Positions 35,039 to 45,625 of a stretch of 64,000 nucleotides of DNA are shown here, piece by piece (the stretch's first letter is position 1; every line of letters starts with the position of its first letter). Below the pieces are notes generated by a model. The model was not told the DNA's origin, ran no database searches, and saw nothing but the letters and a program-made list of their open reading frames with translations. The stretch is from Smallanthus sonchifolius. Taxonomy: Eukaryota > Streptophyta > Magnoliopsida > Asterales > Asteraceae. Made by a program: the position numbers and the translations under genes. Where the stretch lies: the NCBI GenBank assembly GCA_023525975.1, contig CM042034.1, positions 5,463,501 through 5,527,500 on the forward strand. The letters run 5' to 3'.

Positions 35039-35890
35039 GAGAAGGAAACTCACTCTTAACTCTCATAAATTATCTTTAAACATCTTATTGGAAGATTATC
35101 AAAAAATAATAGTATAAAATAAATATATAAAATATAAATTAAATGTTGCATTTAATAATAGAGAATATTCTATCGAATAATAACAAAGTTTCTTTAGACC
35201 ATCTCTAGATGTGAATCTTGGAACTCATTATTTGTGCATGACCGTATGAAATCGCGATAAACATTTTTAAATATTTTGATGTAAAGTTTTATTTATTAAT
35301 GTTTAAGTTAAATGATTAGTTTCAAAACCAGGGCGAAAGACTACCTAAATATTTGTTCAATTGTTCAAAAATAAAAAGATAGTTGCGTAGAATTTTTATT
35401 TTAAATAAAGGTTAACCGTTAGTTAACATAGGAAAAAACCTATAATAAAAATCCGGTTCAATACCCAGTTACTAAGAAATCCCGAATCAGCTTCAATGTG
35501 AGTATGTGACCCAATGTCCGAACACGTATACACCGGCCCAATTACCCATCTATGAACGATCGATGGGTTGGAAACTTGGATCATTTTAGAGTAATTTTTT
35601 TTTGTTCTAATCGAACCCTAAGAGAAAAAAAAAATCAAACTCCAAACCGAATTCAAATTACGAATCTGAATTCGGTTTTAGAATTTGCTAATCGGGTTGG
35701 ACAAACTTTGAATTTGGTTTCCAAATTAAGTTTGAATTTGTAATTTCCAATGGTTCAACCATAATATATCAGATTATATTAGTTTTACTTTATAAAAATG
35801 CAAATATTATAAAGATGAAGACGAAGAAGTGTTATACCCAATCGCGTTGATCCTCAAATCGTACCCGAGACCCAAACCGCACGCAGAAAG
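35039..35890. other. Intergenic region, no gene seen
   Basis: AT-rich. Short open frames near 35552-35743 have no recognisable content. No repeat ends found. Confidence 0.45.
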
Positions 35891-35894
35891 AGCA

Positions 35895-36455
35895 AAAACG
35901 AGAAGATAAAGCGGTTTCGTTCAGCCCTCAAAAGTGGCCGCCCAAAGAAGAAGAAGCCTTATCGCAGATAATCGGAAAAGCCCAAACATATGGGAAAATG
36001 TGGGGCCGGCTTGTGGATTGGTTCCCGGGGTTGAGGGGATTACCGGTCGATTGATACTTCAAAGTGGCAGGAGACAGAGAGTGTCCAAATTTTACAACAT
36101 ATATAATAATAAAATGAATAACCTCAAAAGTGGTGAAGGTAACGTCGATATCTTGAACGCTTCACTTGAAAAATACCGAGAGGAGCAAAATCATGCTTTC
36201 AAACTTTTCGGCCCTTGGGATGTTCTTCGGCGTTTTCGAAGTGGGCAAAGCCGCAAAGGTGTCTGAGATGCTTCAACTAAGTAGCGTGTCGAAAAGAGAG
36301 TCGGGGAAGGGACCCCAATTAGTGGTTCGGATGGACGGCGATTCGTGGATCTCAACGAAGTTTACGATAAGTTACTTGAGGAACCGCATCGCCCAATCGG
36401 GAGGACCAAGTCAAAGAAGAAAGGAAAGGTGAAAGCGACAACATCCTCCGTAACG
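35895..36455 (+). pseudogene. Broken Harbinger-associated Myb/SANT-like (NAM-associated) gene fragment
   Basis: Pieces of one protein appear in different frames. A QKWPPKEEEAL start lies near 35930, then LILQSGRRQRVSKFYNIYNN, VDILNASLEKYREEQNHAF and WDVLRRF. Further on, in another frame, there is SGSDGRRFVDLNEVYDKLLE and RPIGRTKSKKKGK. The order matches the Myb/SANT-like partner protein of PIF/Harbinger transposons, often annotated in plants as NAM-associated or glutathione S-transferase T3-like. At least two frameshifts and internal deletions separate the parts. It lies tail-to-tail with the GIL1-like gene, with about 270 bp between. Confidence 0.7.
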
Positions 36456-36722
36456 GGCCATTCACAATAATGTCACAAGACCCTCTAAAATGTTATTAAA
36501 ACATAATCACAATGGAAAATTTCAGCATTGAAGCAATACAGATTAAAAAGCATAAACTTTAAATCATATGCTTCAATTTCACAGGTTTAACTACATAATA
36601 CCACAATAACTTTCAGCATAAAACTACATAACAGACACTAATTTAACTTAAAGATGCAACTTGTACATAATAAGACCAGAAGAAAAGGTTCAGAAATTAC
36701 CAAGATGCCACCGCCCGTCTTC

Positions 36723-38021
36723 TTAGGAAGCATTGTCGAGTTTGGAAAGATAAACCCGAGATTTGAATAATTTACTCCCGATTTTAAATCCCGGTATGAT
36801 CATCAGCTCAACTTTATACCTTCCTTGTTGCACATCTAACAATCCATCAATACTCTCCATATAATCATCAGAGAATTCACTTCCGCGATTCACTACAAAC
36901 ATTTCACTTTCGGGCTGTGAAGCTGCAATACCCTGAAGAAGCCAAATCCACCTTGCCATTTTGACAAATAATTGGTAAAATGGTGTTATTGGATGCTTTC
37001 CACCCGACACAAAGTTCCTCTGATCCAAATTTCCAAAAAATGAAGCTTCTATTCTCTGATGAACGATTAATAGGTATTTCGTTCTGCAGAACTCAGCAAA
37101 ACTACTGTTTGGATCTTCAATTAGAACGTCAAGAGGATCATTAAACCTCAAAATATCATCAACATTGTGGGAATTTAAAGAAAATCCATAAAACATTCTC
37201 CTTGAAATATACGCTTCGAATGCGTATTTCTTATGAGATCTAACAGAGTACACAACTGAATCTTGGATTGAATTTGCAGCTTCATCTAGATCCCATCCTG
37301 AAGCCTTCATTAAAGCGATCAATGGTTTAGCAAAATCATGAATACTCTTTGAAACCTCCTTAAAAACATTATCTACAGATGATAAATTCAATCGCTTTAT
37401 CGCTTCTCTTTCTCTATGCTTAATTTCTTCCACTAACATCTTGTTTTTCCCATCTAGACCATCAAATTCCCTCTTCAGGTAACTAATTTCAACATCTTTC
37501 TTCTTCGCTTGAGCCTTTAGTCTTTCTAATGATCTCTCCTGAGCCTTAATTTCAGCTCGTAGAACAGTCAAACATGCAGAAAGCGAGTTCGATTTCTGAA
37601 ACTGCTTCTCTTTAAACGAGCGCCTAACCTTACACAATTTGTCAAGATTTGAGAAAACAAGCTCATCAGCAGTTCTAATCTTGTCCGGATCATAAGGAAT
37701 ATGAGCTTCTTGGAGCTGAACATATGCCAACTTTAGTTCAGACATTACATCGAACAGCTTCAAGATCTCATCATGACCAAACCAACTGTTCTTACTACAC
37801 ACCTCAATTAGGTCAGGAAGAACCTTAGCACTATCCGAATCGGTTTTCCCAATCCCATCAACCAACTGTTCCACATCATTAGACAATTTATGGTGCTGAA
37901 ATTGATTAGGATTTTCAGAGGAAAACACCCCAATCGACCTAAACTTGCAAACTTTCGCAAATTTGGAGACAATTTCTGATATGTTAGATGAAGGTTTTGT
38001 ATGTTTAACTGCACCTTCCAT
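36723..38021 (-). CDS. DUF641 / GIL1-IRKI family protein
   Basis: Intronless coding sequence of 432 residues. The start is the ATG at 38021; the frame runs further upstream only through a TTG codon and an apparent splice acceptor (TTTAG at 38024-38025), so nothing upstream is coding. N-terminal SNISEIVSKFAKVCKFRSIG is a conserved family opening. Residues about 80-205 form the DUF641 region (LKLAYVQLQEAHIPYDPDKI, ADELVFSNLDKLCKVR) with a coiled coil at about 136-200. The C-terminal half has HDFAKPLIALMKASGWDLDE, FCRTKYLLIVHQRIEASFFG and FYQLFVKMARWIWLLQG. Relatives include GRAVITROPIC IN THE LIGHT 1 and the IRK-interacting protein, which act in gravitropism/light response and receptor kinase binding. 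The exact role of this copy is unknown. No domain is missing. Confidence 0.92.
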   Translation of the reverse strand: MEGAVKHTKPSSNISEIVSKFAKVCKFRSIGVFSSENPNQFQHHKLSNDVEQLVDGIGKTDSDSAKVLPDLIEVCSKNSWFGHDEILKLFDVMSELKLAYVQLQEAHIPYDPDKIRTADELVFSNLDKLCKVRRSFKEKQFQKSNSLSACLTVLRAEIKAQERSLERLKAQAKKKDVEISYLKREFDGLDGKNKMLVEEIKHREREAIKRLNLSSVDNVFKEVSKSIHDFAKPLIALMKASGWDLDEAANSIQDSVVYSVRSHKKYAFEAYISRRMFYGFSLNSHNVDDILRFNDPLDVLIEDPNSSFAEFCRTKYLLIVHQRIEASFFGNLDQRNFVSGGKHPITPFYQLFVKMARWIWLLQGIAASQPESEMFVVNRGSEFSDDYMESIDGLLDVQQGRYKVELMIIPGFKIGSKLFKSRVYLSKLDNAS

Positions 38022-38023
38022 TC

Positions 38024-38312
38024 CTAAACAGATGCCCAAATCTTATACTCCAATAATCTACTAGCATTCAAATTTCCTTTTCAAACAAACAGAATATTCA
38101 TAAAGTGATCATCCTTTTGTCTAATGATCCACAAAATCAACAACATATGACTCACTTTCAGTCTAATCACACTTTACCGCCTCAGTTTCTGAGCCCTAAA
38201 ACCCTAATTCCATGATTTAAGGCGCGAAACACGATTTAGCTCGATGAACATGAAATTAAGCTTCTAAGATGTCTGGAAACAGCATATAAAGTGCATATTA
38301 ACAAAAACTTAC
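38024..38312 (-). other. Intron in the 5' UTR of the GIL1-like gene
   Basis: On the minus strand there is a donor TCTG|GTAAGTTTTT at 38313/38312 and an acceptor CTGTTTAG at 38024, two bases before the start codon. The untranslated exon upstream (about 38313-38570) is C/T-rich and carries a short upstream reading frame (ATGGATTGTTGTTGG, stop a few codons later). Prediction from splice-site fit. Confidence 0.6.
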
Positions 38313-38599
38313 CAGAAAAAGAGCGATGCACCAATTAAACAACCCTAATCCAACAACAATCCATGAACAGAGGTTCGGATAGGGTTTTATTGATGAAAAC
38401 GGGTACGCTTGGAGATTTCAAAGGTTGGTGGTTGCTCAATGACGTGTTTCCGAGCAGATTGATGGTTGGTAAACACAAATGGTGTGAGTGAACGACGTTG
38501 GGAGGTGTGTATAGCGGTGGGAAGAAGGTGGATGAAGAGCTTTGAGCATCTGTACGGAGACAGGAGATTCTGCAGATTTTGAATTTATGTGTTTTGTTT

Positions 38600-39512
38600 T
38601 TATTAGACTTAATTTCTCTAGCCTCCTTCTATTTACATTTTATTTCACCTTTTCTATTTTTATTTTTCGGAAAGCTTCACCTTTTCTATTTATATAACCT
38701 TTTTACATTTTTTTTTACTAATGAACACACTTTATATTCTAAACCTAATATAGTATATATATATATATACATCCAAAATCATTATACCTATGTTTCGTAA
38801 GATTTGAACTCATAATTATTTGGTTAAAAGTATGTTGTATAGTCTCACTTAGCTTTGTTATGATTTTATGACTTATTTTTTTTAATAAAATAATAATACT
38901 ATTTAAAATTAGTTACATGGGTAGTCTCTTAGGTAAGTTCCTATTATGGATTTTTTTTTTTTTTTTTTTTTAGAAATTACATATTTGGTTCTCGCTATTT
39001 GTCGTCTCGAAACACAATTGGTTCTTATTACTAGAAGGCATTAAAAAGTATGTTAAATACATGTCAAACGTAACGTTGTTCTTAATAAGTAAAGTCTAAG
39101 TCTTAACATTTTACATGTTGAATCACAATAGGTTGTTAAATTGTTTTTACTATAAGACGTTAAAATATATGTTAAATAAAATGTTGTTCTTAAGGGACTA
39201 AATATGTCTATAAATGAAGTGGCAGGGGTGAGAATGCATGAACTGTGAAAGTTCAGTTACCCACTATGAGGCACTCTCAGTGTCAGGCTTTGGATTCCCA
39301 GGCATTTCCCCTTGGCCCCATACTGACCTCACGTGCTAGGCGTCATTGAGATTTTTATAAACCGAATCGAGCTCGGCTATATTTATATTCAAAATTAGAA
39401 TTATTAATATTTTTAATGCCTAAACAATATTTCAGTTTTATTCACTTTAAATATAATTTGATCTTTAGTTATTAAACTAGTGGACGAAACACGCGTGTTA
39501 CAACAAAGTGTT
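38600..39512. other. Intergenic region upstream of the GIL1-like gene
   Basis: The part near 38570-38700 should hold its promoter; I see no firm TATA box. On the minus strand at about 38785-38830 there is a tRNA-like head (box B-like GAGTTCAAATC). T-runs lie at 38950-38970. No gene. Confidence 0.4.
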
Positions 39513-39843
39513 AAAATTAATTAAATTAGGAAAAAAAATAAGAAGGGTAGTGAAAAAGTCAAACAAAAGTCAATTGTCGTACGAGTTTAACTTAAATTTG
39601 ACGACTTGTACACGTGTATCACCCGTTGTTAAAATCAAACAAAAGTCGAATGTCGTCGGGTCAACTTGCATGAGAGGATTAAAGACCAACCAGTGGGTTA
39701 GAAGTGTGTTTGTTAGGCTAAAAATCTCAACGACTTGTACTATCCACATTTTCTTCACTTCTATACACCTCTATCTCAACATCATATTAGATTTCATAAC
39801 TTTTTCACTACCCTTCACATTTTTTTTTCTAATTTAATTAATT
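39513..39843. mobile_element. MITE, about 330 bp
   Basis: The left arm AATTAAATTAGGAAAAAAAA with AGAAGGGTAGTGAAAAAG pairs with the right arm CTTTTTCACTACCCTTCAC and TTTTTTTTCTAATTTAATTA. The interior has ACGACTTGTAC in two copies and CAAACAAAAGTC twice. It is non-coding. Target duplication not clear because the flanks are AT-rich. Confidence 0.6.
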
Positions 39844-39984
39844 TTATATAACAACTTAAATAAAAATTAAAAACATTACATAAAAACTAAAAAACATTAC
39901 ATTTTAAAAAATTAAAACCATTACATATGAAAATATACATTAAATAAATTATTGCATTTTAAGTCGTGAGGAAAAAATGAGAGA

Positions 39985-40165
39985 AGGGTTGTAGTTGGTA
40001 GTTCAAAAAATCGAATTGTGGGGAGCCGCCTTAAAAGTATTAACCGTGAGGCAGCGGAGGTATCCGAAACGGATTGGTGTTCGATTGGTTGGGATTATTC
40101 AGTTGATTGGGATAGTTCAGTTGATTGGTATAGTTCGGGTCCATATTTTTGCTAAAAATGTGATG
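39985..40165 (-). pseudogene. N-terminal relic of a Harbinger-associated protein
   Basis: The minus strand encodes MDPNYTNQLNYPNQLNNPNQ, then SNTNPFRIPPLPHG and a stop. An Asn/Gln/Pro-rich MDPN start is usual for the Myb/SANT-like partner of plant PIF/Harbinger elements. Only this N-terminus is present; the SANT part of such a protein lies 4 kb away at 35895-36455, on the other strand. Confidence 0.45.
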
Positions 40166-41313
40166 AGAAGAGATAATTGCAATTAGGTTGTGTAAGGTTT
40201 TTATAAAAAATGATGCTTTATTTATATATGTGAAAACTAAAATAAAAAAAAAACAAACAAAAGTTACCGTTGAATGGGCACCACCCCACCCAACGGCTAT
40301 CTCCAACGTATCAATTCTCCCCTCCAATCTGTGGAAATCTCCACGCAAAGCTTCCACAGTCATGGACTCCGCTCAGGGGGCATGGTGTTCCGCTCCCCAA
40401 CACCGGTCACCTCAACTCCACACCCAAGACCACGCCGGTACTCTCCCATGCCTTAATGTTATAAAGAAATATACATGATTACACTAAAAAGTAGGGAAAA
40501 AAATCCACTGTCCACACCCTTATTCAAAAATTAATGTATATATAATTTCTTTCTTTTCTTAACACATATAGGTAAAACTCAAGTATGGTGACGATAGGAT
40601 CCAAAGTCTCTAGGACTGCAATGCAATGATCTTTTGTACATATTTTATGAAGGATAAAATTCTAAAACCAAAACTTTTGTAGATGTAATTGATTAAACTT
40701 TGTTGAAGTAAACTTTTGTTTATAATATTGTGACAAAGTATATTATCTTTAAAGTTTAATCTCTTAAATGAAAATCTGAGAACATTTTTCGCATAGTACA
40801 AAATAAAGTTTCTAAATTGAAGGAGTAAGGAGTTGGTATCAGGATTGCAATGCAATAATCTTCATTCTAAATGTTTCAGTTTTCAGGTTTTCAATAATCT
40901 TCATTTTGAATGTTTCAATTTTCAGGTTTTCACGTCTAAGAGTGAGCAAACGGGTATAACCCTGCCCATACGGGTTTACCCGACCCGTACTAATCCCCAT
41001 TTGTTGATTTTTTTAATCATGTAACTCGTACCCTACATTGCTTAAACATGTAATCACATGTCGAGTATGGTTTCTCTTACGAGTATTCAATTTTAAACCC
41101 ATTTTTTATTCAATCTCACTTTAATATTAATTTATAGGAAAATATACCGACTCATATCTATACCCGTTTGTTGATTTTTATGAAACCCAAAACCTCCATT
41201 GCTTAAACGGGTAGCCACGAGTCTGGAATGATTTCTCTTACATGTATTCGATTTTAAACTTGTTTCTTACTCAACCCTATTCACATCGTATTTGAATGAT
41301 TCGGATAAGATAC
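40166..41313. other. Intergenic region, no gene
   Basis: 40270-40450 is GC-richer and may be the rest of a MITE. At 40850-40940 a 38-bp unit (CAATAATCTTCATT(C/T)T...TTTTCAGGTTTTC) is tandemly doubled. At 41030-41260 a unit of about 160 bp with ATTGCTTAAAC is doubled. No reading frame is supported. Confidence 0.45.
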
Positions 41314-41321
41314 GGTAGTAC

Positions 41322-44084
41322 TAGGGGTGTTCAAAAAAATCCGAATCCGAAATATCCGAAAATTCGGATTCGGATATTAAATTTGAAAATTTTCGGATAT
41401 TTCGGATATCCGATATTAATTTTTGCATTTTTTAAAAATTTAATTTATTATACTTAAATATATAAAGGAATGAGAGGAGAAACCCTAAATCACAATTTCA
41501 TTCTCCTTCTCCCGCTGCTCAGTCTCCACGAGACCTCAGACCACGATTCCACGTCTCCACCGCTACACCACCGGCTCTGCCTCGCGGCTCTCACAGTCCA
41601 CCGCTACACCAACGGATTCACCCGCTAATCACCATATGCAGTTCTGCACATCTCCATTGTAAGTAAGAAAGTTTGATTCTGACTTTTTTTTTTGAGATTT
41701 TTAGGGTTTTGGGACCTATCTATCTGCAATTGTTAGATCTGGTGTTCTAAGGTTTTGTCTGAATATGATACTTTTGGTGTCCCATGTACTTCAATAAATT
41801 GTTTTAGGTTCGAAAAGAAAAGGAATTTGAGGTGTCAATGGACAACCTTGATGCAAATGTTGCATTTAGATTCTGTTATGTTGAATTTTAGGCTTTAAGA
41901 ATGCTATTATGTTGCATTTCGATTCTGTTGCTTTAATTGAATATAACTGTTTTTTTCTCTTTGCAACTTCTGGACAGTTGCAATGGATAACCTTGATGCA
42001 AATACAAACAACTCCGACTGTGAGTTAGTGTCTGAAAACGAGGTGATATCAATGGTCAAACAAAAGAACCAAAAGCGGAAAAAAGATGGAAAACCTCCCA
42101 GTGCACCCTCTGTAAGTCAACCTTGTTCAACACGTGCCAACAAAAAAAGATCTAAGTGGTGGGATCATTATGGTGAGTGTGATATCTTAGATATGGCCGA
42201 GTGTATATATTGCCATAAAAGAATAGGTTGTTCAACAAAAAGCGGGACTACCCCTTTAAAAAATCACATCAACACGTGCAAACAATACCCTTCAAATATT
42301 GATAAAGGATAAAAACTAATTGATCTTGAGTCCAAAACACGTGTTAGTGATGATGGTTCCATTGAAAAAATGACAGTTCCTAAGTTATGGGAGTTTAACC
42401 AAGAAGCAATTAGGAAAGCATTAATAAGAATGTTGATAATTGATGAATTACCTTTTTATTTTGTGGAGCGGGAGGATTTTCGTAGCTTTTGTAAGTTATT
42501 AATCCTCATTTTAATGTGCCTTCACGTTCGACTGTAACAAGAGATTGTTATGAGTATTTTATTGAGGAAATTAGTGGATATATTTAACAATTTTTCATCT
42601 AGAATATCTTTAACCACGGACACTTGGACTTCAGGACAAAATTTATCTTATATGTGTTTGACTGCACATTTTATAGATGATAATTGGTGTTTGCATAAGA
42701 GGATTATAATTTTTTGTCCAATTGTTGGTCACTTTGGGGTATTAATAAGTAGAGCGGTTGAAAAATGTTTACTTGAATGGGGCTTAAAGAATATTTTGAC
42801 TGTAACAGTAGATAATGCTAGATCTAATGATATTGTTATTCAACATTTGCAAAAAGTTTTCAATCATTGGAATTGTGGAGTTTTGAAAGGAGATTTTTTA
42901 CATATGAGATGCGCGGCTCATATTTTAAACTTAGTTGTTAGAGATGGTCTTAGTAGTTCGAAGAAATCAATCAAGAAAATCCGGGCCCTTGTTAAATACG
43001 TGAGGTCTTCTCCCGCTAGACTTCTAAAATTCAAATCTTGTGTTGAAGAAGAGAAAATAGAAAGTAAGAGTTTAGTGTCTATGGATGTTGAAACCCGATG
43101 GAACTCCACCTTTTTAATGTTAGAATCTGCTATTAAATTCAAAAAAGCGTTTTCTAACTTACTGTTAAGGGATTCTAAAAGTGAAAAGGAGATTAAGAGG
43201 TGTTACGTGTGTTTTGTTGTAAGTTTTTTCTATTATATCATAGGTTTGAAGGACATAATCATGAAACAACCAACAATTATCATTGATGAAACATGGGACG
43301 ATCTTTAAGGTATGTTTATTACTAAAAATCTTTTAGGTAAGTCTTTCAAATAGTAGCATTCACTTAAACCATTTCCTTTGTTATTAGATAGTTTCTGCGG
43401 GTGGGTTGAAATTGAATAGCAAAGTCAGATCATTGGGGGTGTATTTAAACAACATCTTATGAAGCAAGTTTTTTTTTTTTTGATGAAATTAAGTTTAGAT
43501 GACTAAATATGCAGTTGGGGTTTCTGATTTTATAAAAATAGAGGTCTTTGCAGGTTGAGATAAGTTATTGTTTTTCTTCTGATGTGTGTTTTTCGGTCGA
43601 AGAAGAGGTCGACTACCTCTTCTTTGGCTACATGTTTCAATAGATATTTAGAGTTGGAATTGTCACATGACTCCCAGGTCTTCCTTATTATTATTATATA
43701 TATTTTGAATAACTGATTATTATTATTATTTTTTTGTTGTGGTGTTATACTTATAGATGTTCACCGGTGATGGAGCAAACTTGTTTGTGATGCGTTTCAG
43801 CTTGTTAAAGACTAAAGAGAAATCTCCTTGCATTAGTTTTATTTTTTATTTGATTGCATTTTACGTGTTTTGAAATTTGGATTTCGTACAACTGAAATTT
43901 GGATATTTGGCATTGTATTTTGGTTGGGATTATGTAGATTTTTTTTTTGTTAATTTGGAACTTTTAACAAGGAGGCAAATTTTCGGATATCCGTTTAAAT
44001 ATTCAAATCCGAATCCGAAATTTCGGATTCGGATTGTGAAATTCACTATCCAAAATTTCCAGATATCCGACTTTGAACACCCTA
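41322..44084 (+). mobile_element. hAT transposon, 2.76 kb, with 8-bp target duplication
   Basis: The termini are TAGGGGTGTTCAAA (41322) and TTTGAACACCCTA (ending 44084), one base different in length. GGTAGTAC flanks both sides (41314-41321 and 44085-44092). Subterminal regions at both ends carry many TCCGAAT/ATTCGGAT and GGATATCCG motifs. It encodes a decayed transposase (41983-43308) and lacks the C-terminal dimerisation region, so it is non-autonomous. The element ends 257 bp before the start codon of the CIPK11/14-like gene. Confidence 0.93.
41983..43308 (+). pseudogene. hAT transposase with BED zinc finger, broken
   Basis: The first frame (41983-42312) has a basic stretch and then a BED finger: KRSKWWDHYG, a CxxC (CIYCHKRI), and KNHINTC with His and Cys ligands. 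A TAA at 42310 stops it. Transposase text continues after the stop (KMTVPKLWEFNQEAIRKALI, FVEREDFRSFC), shifts frame near 42497 and again near 42570, then runs as ISLTTDTWTSGQNLSYMCLT, VTVDNARSNDIVI, RCAAHILNLVVRDGL, VETRWNSTFLML to 43308. These are the RNase H-like core blocks of RICESLEEPER-like hAT proteins. The conserved hAT C-terminal dimerisation block is absent. It could supply at most truncated peptides. The start region ATGGA(C/T)AACCTTGATGC is also duplicated at 41838. Confidence 0.85.
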
Positions 44085-44341
44085 GGTAGTACAATACAAA
44101 CCCGTGGTATTAAATTTTTTTAATTTTTTTACAAGAAAGAGCCTAAAGTTATGGACCATAGAAATCCTCAAAAGTTTCCGGCGCCAAAAGCTTCAATTCC
44201 ATCCCTTAAATTTATCTCTCAACAAATTTCAAACATTCAAATCTGTTTCAAATCCAATTCCATTGATCCGCTCTGCTCCTTTTCCAATCCATTTTAACAC
44301 GACTACCACTTCCGAACCGATCTCTGGTGTCGTTTAAGGCG

Positions 44342-45625
44342 ATGCCAGAGATCGGCAATATTGCATCCGGCATACCCCCGCCGCCGGCCAACTCTCTGTT
44401 TGGAAAGTATGAACTCGGAAAACTCCTCGGTTGTGGCGCTTTCGCCAAGGTCTACCACGCCAGAGACATCGTCACCGGCCAGAGCCTCGCCGTCAAGGTG
44501 TTCAACAAACAAAAAATAACTAACAACACGAGTCTCATGTCTAACATCGAGCGCGAGATCGATATCATGCGCCGCCTCCGCCATCCAAATATCGTTAAAT
44601 TGTATGAAGTTTTAGCTACGAAAACGAAGATCTATTTCGTCATGGAGCTCGTTAAAGGCGGTGAGTTGTTCGCGAAGGTTGCGAAGACTCGTCTGAGTGA
44701 ATCTCAGAGCCGGAAGTACTTTCAGCAATTGATCTCGGCGATCGGATACTGTCATTCTCGCGGCGTTTACCACCGAGATCTGAAACCGGAGAATCTCCTA
44801 ATCGATGAGAACGGTAATTTGAAGGTTTCAGATTTCGGTTTGAGTGCGGTTACAGGCCAGATCCGAGACGACGGTATGTTACACACACTATGCGGCACGC
44901 CAGCGTACGTTGCGCCGGAGATCCTAACAAAGAGAGGTTATAACGGATCGACGGCAGATCTGTGGTCGTGTGGCGTCATCTTGTTTGTTTTAACCGCCGG
45001 ATACTTGCCGTTCAATGATCCGAATCTCATGATGTTGTATAAGAAGATCTACAGAGGCGATTATCATTTCGCGAAGTGGATGTCTGCGGATCTCCGGCGA
45101 CTATTGGCTCGGCTCCTGGATACAAATCCGACGACGAGGATCACGATCAGTGAGATCACGAGTAATCCGTGGTTTAAGAAAGGAAGCAAGGGGACAAAAT
45201 TTTACGACTGTGAGGATGAAGAGTTTCTGGTGAAGCCGGAACAGGATTCGAAAACGACGCCGTTAAATGCGTTTGATATCATCTCGTTTTCCTCTGGTTT
45301 AAACCTCTCACCATTCTTCGATAACACGTATTACAGTTCCGGTCAAGGGGAAAAGGTTGTGGTGGCGGGACCGCCGGAGGAAGTTATTGAGAAGATAAGG
45401 GAGACGGTGAAGGGAGACGATGTTAGGATAAAGAGGCGGAAGGATTGGGGTGTGGAGTTGGTATGGCAAAATGGTAAATTTGTGATCGGATTGGAGGTTT
45501 TCCGGTTGACGGAACGAGTGGTTGTGGTGGAAGTCCAGAGTAGAGGTGGAGGTTCAGAGTTGTACGATGAGTTTTGGAAGAACAGAATCAAGCCGGAGCT
45601 GCTCGACCGACGGTGGGAAGCTTAG
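44342..45625 (+). CDS. CIPK: CBL-interacting protein kinase, CIPK11/14-like
   Basis: Intronless, 427 residues. The only usable start is the ATG at 44342 (MPEIG...); the frame extends upstream only through a GTG. It is a Ser/Thr kinase of the SnRK3 class. Glycine loop GCGAFAKV at 30-37, VKVFNK with Lys52, HRDLKPEN with Asp146, DFG at 164-166, and activation loop TLCGTPAYVAPE ending at 193. The NAF/FISL motif NAFDIISFSSGLNLSPFF begins at 309. It binds CBL calcium sensors and relieves autoinhibition in this family. A PP2C-interaction region follows. The MPEI start and the kinase wording recall CIPK11 (PKS5) and CIPK14. Family members pair with CBLs at membranes and control H+-ATPase, ion transport and stress signalling; the targets of this copy are unknown. 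All catalytic residues are intact. A hAT element sits just upstream. Confidence 0.95.
   Translation: MPEIGNIASGIPPPPANSLFGKYELGKLLGCGAFAKVYHARDIVTGQSLAVKVFNKQKITNNTSLMSNIEREIDIMRRLRHPNIVKLYEVLATKTKIYFVMELVKGGELFAKVAKTRLSESQSRKYFQQLISAIGYCHSRGVYHRDLKPENLLIDENGNLKVSDFGLSAVTGQIRDDGMLHTLCGTPAYVAPEILTKRGYNGSTADLWSCGVILFVLTAGYLPFNDPNLMMLYKKIYRGDYHFAKWMSADLRRLLARLLDTNPTTRITISEITSNPWFKKGSKGTKFYDCEDEEFLVKPEQDSKTTPLNAFDIISFSSGLNLSPFFDNTYYSSGQGEKVVVAGPPEEVIEKIRETVKGDDVRIKRRKDWGVELVWQNGKFVIGLEVFRLTERVVVVEVQSRGGGSELYDEFWKNRIKPELLDRRWEA

Noticed and set aside
38022..38039. Upstream extension of the GIL1-like protein by six residues
   Set aside because: Needs a TTG start and crosses a likely splice acceptor.
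44327..44341. Upstream extension of the CIPK11/14-like protein by five residues
   Set aside because: Needs a GTG start; the ATG at 44342 gives the MPEI start typical of the clade.
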